From positions 1 to 12,354 of the forward strand of contig CAJUFW010000099.1 in the NCBI GenBank assembly GCA_910585655.1: a DNA stretch of 12,354 bases, written 5' to 3'. The DNA is from an uncultured Lachnospiraceae bacterium (GTDB lineage: Bacteria; Bacillota_A; Clostridia; Lachnospirales; Lachnospiraceae). Of this stretch, positions 6,475 to 12,354 are shown piece by piece (the stretch's first letter is position 1; every line of letters starts with the position of its first letter). Position numbers and translations under genes: made by a program. A model generated the notes under the pieces. The model searched no databases. It was not told the DNA's origin and worked only from the letters and a program-made list of their open reading frames with translations.

Positions 6475-7647
6475 ATGGATCAAAGTATGGTAAATCAGGG
6501 GAGTATCGATCGGGAACGAAAGTCTGAAATAGAAGCTTATGTGTCTGCCCATACCGAGGAGCAGAAAGATCTGCTGCGGACGTTGGGGAAGATTCCGGCG
6601 CCGTCTCATCAGGAGGATCAGCGTGCAGAGTTTGTCCGGGACTGGCTGCTGCGGCAGGGCGCTAAGGAGGTCGAAATAGACCGGGCGAAAAATGTGATCT
6701 GCAAAATCGGCTGTGAAGAGCAACGGGATTTGGTCGTGTTTACGGCTCATACGGATATTGTATTTCCGGATTTGGAACCATTGCCGATGGAGGAGCGGGA
6801 CGGCAGGCTCTACGCGCCGGGGATTGGAGACGACACGGCAAATCTGGTGAATCTTTTGATGAGCGCAAAATATCTGTTGGAGCATAAGATAAAGCTGCGC
6901 TATGGTCTGCTCATCGTAGCAAATGCCTGCGAGGAGGGACTTGGCAATTTGGACGGGACAAAAGAGCTGTTTGCCGTTTACGGAGAACGGATCAAGGCGT
7001 TTTATTCCTTTGACGGCTATTTGGCTGGCTGCTGCAACGTAGGAGTCGGTTCTTACCGCTATCAGATTACATGCCGGACGGTGGGCGGGCATTCCTACGG
7101 AGATTATGGGCGGGCAAGCGCGATTGAAATTCTATGCCGTCTGGTAGCAGAGTTGTATGAGATTACGCCGCCGGACGAGGCAAAGACGACTTACAACGTT
7201 GGCAGAATAGAGGGTGGAACGACGGTCAACAGCATTGCCCAGCAGGCGTCGATGTTGTATGAATTCCGTTCTTCTTCTCAGGCTTGTTTAGAGGATATGG
7301 AGCAGAAGTTCCGAAAGGTGTTGGAGCGCCATCAGAATCGCGGCGGAGAGCTGACGGTGGATCTGTTAGGGGTGCGTCCGGGAAACGGAGAGTTGGATGA
7401 AGCTGCTCTGGAAGAATTTACCAGACAAACGATCGCCGTTATCCAGGAATTTTATAAGGGAGAGGTAGCCGTGGACGCAGGATCTACAGACAGTAATATT
7501 CCGCTCTCAAAGGGGATTTTGGCAAATACGACAGGAACAGTAGCAGGCGGTTTGGCGCATACCAGAGAGGAATGGATAGAGCTTGACAGTCTGGAGGTTG
7601 GCTGGAAGGTGGCGTTGGGGCTGATTTTACAGTATGAACTATTTTGA
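6475..7647 (+). CDS. M20-family zinc metallopeptidase / amidohydrolase
   Basis: A 390-residue cytoplasmic hydrolase of the M20 clan (peptidase T, ArgE, carboxypeptidase G2 relatives) with no signal peptide. The two-zinc site can be followed: His92 in FTAHTD with Asp94, the bridging Asp119 in GIGDD, the catalytic base and ligand Glu153-Glu154 in ACEEG, Asp180 in SFDG and His362 in GGLAHTREEW. The lid/dimerisation domain begins near GGHSYGD (204-210). Full length and motifs suggest an active enzyme; the substrate is not readable. AGGAG at 6463-6467 lies 7 nt before this ATG, but AAAGGAG (6468-6474) directly abuts it and could serve an ATG at 6487 instead. It begins 38 nt after dnaB with no terminator seen, so it may be co-transcribed. 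Its end overlaps the convergent DUF2339 gene by 9 nt. Confidence 0.88.
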   Translation: MDQSMVNQGSIDRERKSEIEAYVSAHTEEQKDLLRTLGKIPAPSHQEDQRAEFVRDWLLRQGAKEVEIDRAKNVICKIGCEEQRDLVVFTAHTDIVFPDLEPLPMEERDGRLYAPGIGDDTANLVNLLMSAKYLLEHKIKLRYGLLIVANACEEGLGNLDGTKELFAVYGERIKAFYSFDGYLAGCCNVGVGSYRYQITCRTVGGHSYGDYGRASAIEILCRLVAELYEITPPDEAKTTYNVGRIEGGTTVNSIAQQASMLYEFRSSSQACLEDMEQKFRKVLERHQNRGGELTVDLLGVRPGNGELDEAALEEFTRQTIAVIQEFYKGEVAVDAGSTDSNIPLSKGILANTTGTVAGGLAHTREEWIELDSLEVGWKVALGLILQYELF

Positions 7648-9690
7648 GTGATCAGCGGCTTTTTGCAGCTTTTGCTCGATTTTATGATAGACAAAGCTGA
7701 TTCCGAAACAGATTGCTCCGCAGATCAAAAATCCAAGCGCGCTGTATGCCGTACTTTTCCCACCTACGTCAAACAAAATCAATTTGAATACGCTGAGCAT
7801 TGAGAGCAGCAGCCCATAGATCCGAAATGATTTGTGTTCGTAGAAAAATCCAGCCAGAATACTAAAGAAGGAAAAGAGCAGCATACAAACGCTGTATACG
7901 ATTGCCAGATTCCAGGATACGTCCAGGACAACAAGCATAAAAATCGTATATTTCAGCGCGATATAATATCCGAACCGTTCGGATTTTTGCAGCAGTTTCT
8001 TTGAATTTATTACAAATAATCCCAGTGCTGCGAGGATGACAAAAAAGGTTCTATATTCTTTATACAGAACGGAAATGCCAAATATCATAAGGATACCTGT
8101 TAGGAGAAAAGAAGTGATTTCAAATGGTTTACTCTCCTCTTTTAGCAGATTTCCTTTTATAATCAAAAGATGGGAGAAAGCAAGGGCAAGAAAAGAGAGT
8201 GTTATGGATTCGGAATAAGCGAAACCGTACTTATCAAATAAGCCGAAAAGGCTATGATACAAAATAAGCATCATCCAGCCATATCCGATGCTGCTGAATC
8301 TGTGATCGCTCTCTTTTCTGGCAAGAAATAAAAACAGGATAAAGGGGATTAGGGTCATAAACAAGAAGGACAATATGGTAGTATCGTTGTTTGTAAACGT
8401 GCTTACCATCCCCACTAAGCCGCTATATAGAAAAACTTTTTTATGCCGGAAGTAGCCGTACAGGAATGGAGGAATAACACAAAGGAGAGAGCAGCCGATT
8501 GGACTTTCCATTAGGTTCCATCCACCGGCTAAATATAATAGAACGGCGCATAGGTCTCCTACGGTCTCCTGCTTTGTCTGTTTTCTGGAAAACAGATAGA
8601 TAAGAAAGAGAGAAACCAGCACGAAAAACAGACTGGACTGCATTTGATAGGCTTTGGAAACCGTTACGGCAAGCAGAATCATTTGTATTCCGGAAAGAAG
8701 GTAAAATAAAACTCCATGCGTCACCTTTTCGTTCCATACGATCAGAAGTTCCAAAAGAACAAGGAAGAAAAAGGAAAGACACATGAAAGAAATTTCTATA
8801 AAAAGCAATTCTTTATTCCATAACTGGAGCGGAAGTGAAAATGCGGTTAAGGCAATCGTATGCTTGATATGGGAAAAGGCATTTTTCTCGTAGCTCTCTC
8901 TCGGCTTTGCGTAATGAAAAGCCAAAGAAGAACTTCCATATATAAAAACTAAAATAATATAAAAATACCACTCGGTCAAGAACAAGATTTCTGTGATTCC
9001 TAATATACTAGTAATCAGTATGCCGAGTTCTCCGATGATCCGAAATAAATAATGATATTTATGGCAAAGGTAAGCCGTCAGCGCCATCCAAACGGAAATA
9101 AAGCATAAAAATGCCATATTGTCAATTAGCCCGAAAAAGATCCGGGTAACAAATAAAGAGACGGCGATAGCAGTAACCCCGCAGGCACACAGCGACAGAT
9201 AAAACTTATTTGTTTCATTTTTCCTTAAAAGGAACATTCCGCTTCCTGCCAGAGCAAAGCTCGCCAAAAACATCAGAAGCGTCATGATACCTTTAGACAA
9301 ATGAGGAATCAGCAGACTTCCAAAAATAATGATACTGATAAATACTAAAATAGAGGCAGTAATTCCCATAATCCCCGTGCCGAACGTCTTTTCCAGATCG
9401 AATGACTTTTCCTGCCTTGGCGCAGGTTTTTTGGGAGCCGACGTTTCTTTGAGAGCCGATGGTTCTTTGAAAGGAACCGGTTGTATATCAGGGGCTGGCG
9501 AGCTGGCAGGCGTCTCTTTCATTCTCTTTATTTCTTCCTGCATATCCTGCAACTCAAGTTCGAGTTTGGCTAGCCTTTCTTTCTCCATTCCCTCCATTGT
9601 ATAGGGTAATTGCTGCTTTAAAGTAAGGAGTTTGCCTTTTAGTATCCAAATATCATGTTCTAACTGGTCGATAGGGTTTAACTGGCTCAA
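7639..9690 (-). CDS. DUF2339 polytopic membrane protein, function unknown
   Basis: A 683-residue membrane protein resembling the DUF2339 family, whose function is unknown. Residues 10-58 are charged and heptad-like, a likely coiled coil. A Pro/Ser/Lys-rich linker (about 60-95) contains a two-copy six-residue repeat. From about 105 to 668 there are roughly 20 hydrophobic segments. The ending FKLILFDVGG ... LGFLICGAICFGISFVYHK matches the family's typical C-terminus. The start is a TTG 2 nt after the stop of the upstream S-component gene, with no good Shine-Dalgarno, so termination-reinitiation is likely. Met32 is an alternative. It is much more AT-rich than its neighbours: 8941-9000 has 16 G/C in 60, against 36 in 60 at 6181-6240 in dnaB. 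That can reflect Phe/Ile/Leu-rich membrane coding or transfer. No clear terminator follows it. Confidence 0.85.
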   Translation of the reverse strand: MSQLNPIDQLEHDIWILKGKLLTLKQQLPYTMEGMEKERLAKLELELQDMQEEIKRMKETPASSPAPDIQPVPFKEPSALKETSAPKKPAPRQEKSFDLEKTFGTGIMGITASILVFISIIIFGSLLIPHLSKGIMTLLMFLASFALAGSGMFLLRKNETNKFYLSLCACGVTAIAVSLFVTRIFFGLIDNMAFLCFISVWMALTAYLCHKYHYLFRIIGELGILITSILGITEILFLTEWYFYIILVFIYGSSSLAFHYAKPRESYEKNAFSHIKHTIALTAFSLPLQLWNKELLFIEISFMCLSFFFLVLLELLIVWNEKVTHGVLFYLLSGIQMILLAVTVSKAYQMQSSLFFVLVSLFLIYLFSRKQTKQETVGDLCAVLLYLAGGWNLMESPIGCSLLCVIPPFLYGYFRHKKVFLYSGLVGMVSTFTNNDTTILSFLFMTLIPFILFLFLARKESDHRFSSIGYGWMMLILYHSLFGLFDKYGFAYSESITLSFLALAFSHLLIIKGNLLKEESKPFEITSFLLTGILMIFGISVLYKEYRTFFVILAALGLFVINSKKLLQKSERFGYYIALKYTIFMLVVLDVSWNLAIVYSVCMLLFSFFSILAGFFYEHKSFRIYGLLLSMLSVFKLILFDVGGKSTAYSALGFLICGAICFGISFVYHKIEQKLQKAADHSK
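9435..9470 (-). repeat. Two-copy 18-bp tandem repeat in the DUF2339 linker
   Basis: Units 9435-9452 and 9453-9470 differ at two of 18 positions. They encode adjacent KEPSAL and KETSAP (residues 75-86) in the proline-rich linker between the coiled coil and the first membrane helix. Copy number could vary between strains without breaking the frame. Confidence 0.8.
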
Positions 9691-9692
9691 GT

Positions 9693-10511
9693 TTACACGT
9701 TCTTTCTTTTTGAAATTTTTACAAACAATCCTGCCTTAATCAAAATCGGGCGCAGCGCCAGATATAAAAGCGATACGAACAGCACAGAGGTAATCGCGTT
9801 GACTAAAGTAGTGACGGCACTGATTTTAGCCAATGTAGCTGCCATATCCTGCGGAATCCCAAACAAATATTTTTTATAGAAAAAGCCTACCAAGGGATCG
9901 GCTATGACATTAAAAGCCATACCGCAGACTGCCGAAACAATAGTAGCCAATGTCAGCTTCTGCTTGCTGGTTTCTTCGGTGATATGGAACAGATGATGCG
10001 CTACAAATCCAGCAATCAATCCGATACAAAGCTTTAAGAAAAAGGTCTTTGGTGCGCTGGTAGCATAGCCGGAAGTCAAATCGGCAATCGTCAGACCAAC
10101 CGCGCCTGCCATTCCGCCCCAGGAGCCACCAAGAAGCAAAGCAGCCAATACAACGAACGTATTGCCGAAATGAAAGGCGGTCTTCTCCGTTCCAACCGGG
10201 ATATCAAAGCGGAATACCTGGAAGCCGATATAGGAAAGAGCGGCAAATAAAGCAGCCTGAGCGATTCGCGTCACCTGTTCGGAGGTGGAACGGCTGGCAG
10301 CTTCCTTTTGCTGTGTCAAAGCATTGACCAGGACGACAATCCCGCACATCAGCGCAAACAGCCCCAGTAAAATCGGCAGGAACATCGGATCAGAAGCATT
10401 GATGCTCTCCTGGTTGGTATGATAGCCGGAAAATCCTACAATAGAGCCAATCAGCCCTGCGAGAGACAGGACGATACCAAGAATCAAAAGTGATTTGTTT
10501 TTTGTTTTCAT
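9693..10511 (-). CDS. ECF transporter S component, possibly for a B6 vitamer
   Basis: A 272-residue substrate-binding (S) subunit of an energy-coupling-factor transporter, an integral membrane protein. The core (about 80-265) has AALFA (86-90), an AxxxA-type contact motif for the T subunit. HFGNTFVVLAALLLGG and GLTIADLTSGY follow, typical of the vitamin/pyrimidine S-subunit group (DUF3816/HmpT/PdxU-like). An extra N-terminal region of about 80 residues carries two more hydrophobic helices (7-27 and 43-64), so it is longer than common S subunits of about 160-200 residues. No ecfA or ecfT genes are in the window, so it presumably shares the general ECF module. The divergent B6-vitamer kinase makes pyridoxine or a relative a reasonable but unproven substrate. 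The Shine-Dalgarno is AAAGGGGA, about 10 nt before the ATG. It is first in an operon with the DUF2339 gene. Confidence 0.85.
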   Translation of the reverse strand: MKTKNKSLLILGIVLSLAGLIGSIVGFSGYHTNQESINASDPMFLPILLGLFALMCGIVVLVNALTQQKEAASRSTSEQVTRIAQAALFAALSYIGFQVFRFDIPVGTEKTAFHFGNTFVVLAALLLGGSWGGMAGAVGLTIADLTSGYATSAPKTFFLKLCIGLIAGFVAHHLFHITEETSKQKLTLATIVSAVCGMAFNVIADPLVGFFYKKYLFGIPQDMAATLAKISAVTTLVNAITSVLFVSLLYLALRPILIKAGLFVKISKRKNV

Positions 10512-10546
10512 AAAAAAGTTTCCCCTTTCTAGCCTTCTGCTGTCCT

Positions 10547-10575
10547 ATCTTACAGGAAAATTGGTATTCTGAAAA
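10547..10575 (-). promoter_or_regulatory. Candidate promoter for the S-component/DUF2339 operon
   Basis: Read on the minus strand, TTTTCA (10575-10570) and TAAGAT (10552-10547) are separated by 17 nt. Each matches four of six consensus bases. The start would lie about 30 nt before the S-component ATG. It is the best pair I see on this strand of the divergent intergenic region, but it is weak. Confidence 0.4.
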
Positions 10576-10623
10576 TATCCAGATAATAAAAAAATAATGG
10601 TGCCAGATGAACGTGGTTTTTGC

Positions 10624-10652
10624 TTTACAGAGGAGAACAGGCGTGTTATGAT
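10624..10652 (+). promoter_or_regulatory. Sigma-A-type promoter for the pyridoxal kinase gene
   Basis: TTTACA (10624-10629) and TATGAT (10647-10652) are separated by 17 nt, with TGT just before the -10 as an extended -10. The start would fall near 10659, leaving a leader of about 44 nt. The 191-bp region between the two divergent genes otherwise shows only AT-rich sequence around 10580-10600 and no clear operator. Confidence 0.75.
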
Positions 10653-10702
10653 ACGTTATATTTCTTAACAGATGGAGAATACAAGAAAGAAGGAGTGTCA
10701 GA

Positions 10703-11578
10703 ATGCCCAGAGGAAAACAGAAAAAATTAGCCGTGATTAACGATATGACTTGTTTTGGCAGATGTGCGCTTACGGTGTCGATTCCGATCATTTCTGCGAT
10801 GAAAGTACAGTGCTGCCCGCTGCCGACAGCGCTTTTTTCTAATCATACGGCTTATCCAAGCTTTTTTAAAGAGGATTGTACCAGGCAGATGTCAGCGATG
10901 ATGGAAGAATGGAAAAAACTAGACTTAAACTTTGAGGGAATTTTGGCAGGATATTTGGGTTCAGTAGAGCAAATCGAGCTGGTACGGCGTTTTATTCAGG
11001 AATTTTCTACGGCGGAAACGGTTGTGATCATCGATCCGGTTATGGGGGATAACGGAAAGCGTTATTCTTCTTATACAGAGGAAATGAGCCGGGCGATGCA
11101 AAAGCTGATAGGGGAGGCGGATATCATTACGCCGAACCTGACGGAATGCTGCTTGCTGACGGACGCTCCTTATCTGGAAGAGCTTGCTGCCGGAAAAAGG
11201 CTGGAACGATCGGTGATTTTGAACATGGGAGAGCGTTTGCTGGCGCAGATGAAGGAGGATGGATTCAGAACCAGATCCGGCAGAAAAAAGCAAGTAGTGA
11301 TATCCGGGATTCCGGGAGCAGAAACATTGACGAATTTGTGTTTGAGCGAGGGAGAGGAGCCGCGCTGGCTGCAAAGTAAAAAAGTCGGTACGGAACGCTG
11401 CGGCACAGGGGATGTATTTGCTGCGATACTGGCGGCAGACAGCGTATTGGGAATCCCGTTAGAAGAGTCGATACGAAAAGCTGCCCGCTTTATTGGAAGG
11501 TGTATGAAACGGTCGGAGGAGCTGGAAATTCCGCTGACCGACGGAATCTGCCTGGAGGAATTTTTGTCGGAATTATAG
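10703..11578 (+). CDS. pdxK: Pyridoxal/pyridoxamine/pyridoxine kinase
   Basis: A 291-residue ribokinase-fold kinase resembling the COG2240 pyridoxamine kinase group. It uses ATP to phosphorylate the 5'-hydroxyl of B6 vitamers in the salvage route to pyridoxal phosphate. The substrate side starts with VINDMTCFGRCALTVSIPII (11-30). DPVMGDNGKRY (111-121) and ITPNLTE (142-148) are typical of the family. GTGD (234-237) is the anion-hole motif with catalytic base Asp237. The position of this motif and the length suit the B6-kinase group, but related kinases such as ThiD cannot be fully excluded. The Shine-Dalgarno AAGGAG (10690-10695) is 7 nt from the ATG. It is transcribed divergently from the S-component gene, which suggests a shared uptake-and-trapping role. 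The symbol follows the COG name; pdxY is also used for such genes. Confidence 0.88.
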   Translation: MPRGKQKKLAVINDMTCFGRCALTVSIPIISAMKVQCCPLPTALFSNHTAYPSFFKEDCTRQMSAMMEEWKKLDLNFEGILAGYLGSVEQIELVRRFIQEFSTAETVVIIDPVMGDNGKRYSSYTEEMSRAMQKLIGEADIITPNLTECCLLTDAPYLEELAAGKRLERSVILNMGERLLAQMKEDGFRTRSGRKKQVVISGIPGAETLTNLCLSEGEEPRWLQSKKVGTERCGTGDVFAAILAADSVLGIPLEESIRKAARFIGRCMKRSEELEIPLTDGICLEEFLSEL

Positions 11579-11597
11579 GAAACAAATAGCTGATAGG

Positions 11598-11619
11598 AAA
11601 AAATGTCGAGGGATTTTTT
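11598..11619 (+). terminator. Weak terminator-like hairpin after the kinase gene
   Basis: AAAAAAT (11598-11604) pairs with ATTTTTT (11613-11619) around an 8-nt loop. The stem has no G-C pairs, so it is poor as a terminator, but its place between the kinase stop and the next promoter fits. Confidence 0.3.
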
Positions 11620-11640
11620 GGAAACCACGACAGAATTCCC

Positions 11641-11669
11641 CTTACATCGCCAGAACATTGTGCTATACT
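11641..11669 (+). promoter_or_regulatory. Sigma-A-type promoter for the MerR-family gene
   Basis: CTTACA (11641-11646) and TATACT (11664-11669) are separated by 17 nt, with TGC before the -10. Transcription from here would begin near 11676 and give a leader of about 120 nt before the ATG at 11799. It also argues against translation starting at the in-frame ATG at 11658, which lies inside the promoter. Confidence 0.7.
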
Positions 11670-11674
11670 GTCAA

Positions 11675-11791
11675 ACGGTATGGGAAACCGTGTCAGGCAG
11701 GACAAGCCATGCCGGAAACCAAGAACCTGGAAAATTTTAGGAAAAGAGCGGGCAAGCGTCTCCTAAGAGGATTCCAGAAGAATGTGAGGAG
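11675..11791 (+). other. Possible structured leader of the MerR-family mRNA
   Basis: Two hairpins stand near the predicted RNA start: ACGGT/ACCGT (11675-11679, 11687-11691) and GGCAGG/CC-A-TGCC (11696-11701, 11707-11713, one bulged A). Further on, CTCCT (11760-11764) can pair with AGGAG of the Shine-Dalgarno (11787-11791). TCCT (11761-11764) can alternatively pair with AGGA (11768-11771). The layout would suit translational control, but I do not recognise a known riboswitch class. The first hairpin begins right at the predicted start, so it might instead be an operator. Confidence 0.35.
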
Positions 11792-11798
11792 CGATATT

Positions 11799-12315
11799 AT
11801 GGGCGAAAAATGCTACTTTATCTCGGAAGCCTCCAAGCTGGTAGGGGTAGAGGCACATGTACTGCGCTACTGGGAGGAACAGTTGGAGCTGCCAATCAAG
11901 CGGAACGAAATGGGTCATCGGTACTACATAGAAGAAGATATCCGCCTGATGCAGAGTATTAAGCAGATCATGGAAAAAGGAATTCAGTTACGGGCGGTAA
12001 AAATGATATTGCCGGGGTTAATGGAACACCGGGAGGATATTTTAATGGAGCTGACAGGCGCGGTTCCGGAGCCGCTTAGCGTGCCGGAAAAGGAAGATGG
12101 TCAAGAGGTAGCGGCAAGCCAGGAGGAAGCCGTTGAATTTCCTTATGAAGAGCCGTCCCGGACAGAGGAATGGATGGGAGAAACGATTGGCGGGGACTAT
12201 ACCGGCGGCGGATCGGAGGCAGACTATCCGGACGGGGAGGAAGTGGACCATATGGCAGCGACGGAGGATCAGGAAAGCGGGGAGGATGATATGGAGGCAG
12301 TAAGGACAGAGGTGG
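11799..12315 (+). CDS. MerR-type helix-turn-helix protein with acidic tail (3' truncated)
   Basis: 172 complete codons are present; the rest is lost because the contig runs into adapter at 12316. Residues 5-72 form a MerR-type DNA-binding domain: YFISEASKLVGVEAHVLRYW is the helix-turn-helix, GHRYY the wing, and IKQIMEKGIQLRAVKMIL the following helices. From about 90 onward the protein is rich in Glu, Asp, Gly and Pro and looks disordered. No effector-binding domain or metal-ligand cysteine cluster is seen. It could be a local regulator or, as with RacA-type proteins that share this fold, a chromosome-associated protein. I chose the ATG at 11799 because GAGGAG (11786-11791) lies 7 nt upstream and the MerR fold starts there. 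The open frame upstream from 11658 looks non-coding. The apparent ending EIGRAHV is read from adapter, not genome. Confidence 0.85.
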
Positions 12316-12354
12316 AGATCGGAAGAGCACACGTCTGAACTCCAGTCACATTAC
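12316..12354 (+). other. Illumina TruSeq index adapter (not genomic)
   Basis: From AGATCGGAAGAGC at 12316 this matches the 34-base TruSeq index-side adapter, followed by ATTAC (12350-12354). ATTAC fits the first bases of a multiplexing index such as ATTACTCG. The MerR reading frame runs through it to a chance stop, and antisense frames here give spurious starts such as MCSSDL. Nothing here is biological. Confidence 0.97.

Noticed and set aside
6397..7092. 231-codon minus-strand open frame inside the M20 peptidase gene
   Set aside because: The opposite strand encodes a full M20 enzyme with intact zinc ligands; the antisense product is His/Arg/Gln-rich and resembles no family.
7654..7673. Hairpin AGCGGC/GCAGCT followed by TTTT after the peptidase gene as a terminator
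   Set aside because: It has only five pairs around a G-A mismatch and a short T-run, and lies inside the DUF2339 coding sequence; too weak to annotate.
11170..11658. 162-codon minus-strand open frame opposite the kinase gene
   Set aside because: It is antisense to the conserved C-terminal half of the kinase, including GTGD, and its translation is low-complexity Ser-rich shadow sequence.
11675..11720. Resemblance of GGGAAACCGTGT and following bases to cobalamin or c-di-GMP riboswitch cores
   Set aside because: Only short fragments match; the conserved boxes and overall helices of those classes are missing.
11658..11798. In-frame 47-codon N-terminal extension of the MerR protein
   Set aside because: Its ATG overlaps the predicted promoter, it has no ribosome binding site, and the extra residues look non-coding. 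GAGGAG before 11799 fits much better.
21..12315. Search for CRISPR arrays, transposases, phage genes, toxin-antitoxin pairs or tRNAs
   Set aside because: No repeated spacer pattern, transposase motif, terminal repeat or tRNA cloverleaf was seen; nearly all bases are accounted for by the genes listed.
12042..12332. Minus-strand open frames starting MCSSDL or MLFRSPP at the right end
   Set aside because: Their start codons and first residues come from the sequencing adapter, and the remainder is antisense to the MerR gene.

Overview
This is an assembled piece of a Firmicutes chromosome, most likely from the Clostridia and probably a Lachnospiraceae-type gut bacterium. The evidence is the gene order rpsF-ssb-rpsR ... 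gdpP-rplI-dnaB, strong AAGGAGG-type ribosome binding sites, sigma-A-like promoters with TGn extended -10 boxes, an ECF-type vitamin transporter subunit and moderate G+C. No species can be named from the sequence alone. Both ends are Illumina library adapter (1-20 and 12316-12354), so genuine genome runs only from 21 to 12315 and the contig ends are technical.

Layout. (1) 21-1004: the last ten codons of rpsF, then ssb and rpsR, closed by two tandem terminator-like hairpins; the rpsF-ssb gap holds competing RNA hairpins. (2) 1045-2457: an uncharacterised FAD-dependent oxidoreductase of the COG2509 type with a four-cysteine cluster. (3) 2477-6436: a strong promoter followed by gdpP (c-di-AMP phosphodiesterase), rplI (ribosomal protein bL9) and dnaB (replicative helicase), tightly packed. 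An M20 metallopeptidase follows at 6475-7647 and may be co-transcribed. (4) 7639-10511, minus strand: an ECF transporter S component followed 2 nt later by a 683-residue DUF2339 polytopic membrane protein starting with TTG. The DUF2339 gene overlaps the peptidase tail-to-tail by 9 nt. (5) 10512-10702: a divergent promoter region. (6) 10703-11578: a pyridoxal/pyridoxamine kinase. (7) 11641-12315: a promoter, a roughly 120-nt leader, and a MerR-type regulator whose 3' end is cut off by the contig end.

How the genes fit together. The first half is core information processing: ribosomal proteins, single-stranded DNA binding protein, helicase and c-di-AMP turnover. The second half looks like accessory metabolism. 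The divergent S component and B6-vitamer kinase suggest, without proving, uptake and phosphorylation of a pyridoxine-like vitamin. The coupled DUF2339 protein has no known role.

I found no CRISPR array, insertion sequence, prophage, tRNA or rRNA, and no strong case for a wholly new system. The observations most worth checking are the rpsF-ssb RNA structures, the ECF/kinase/DUF2339 neighbourhood and the MerR gene's structured leader and acidic tail. The longest stretch without a gene is 220 bases (11579-11798), so no gap exceeds 300 bases.
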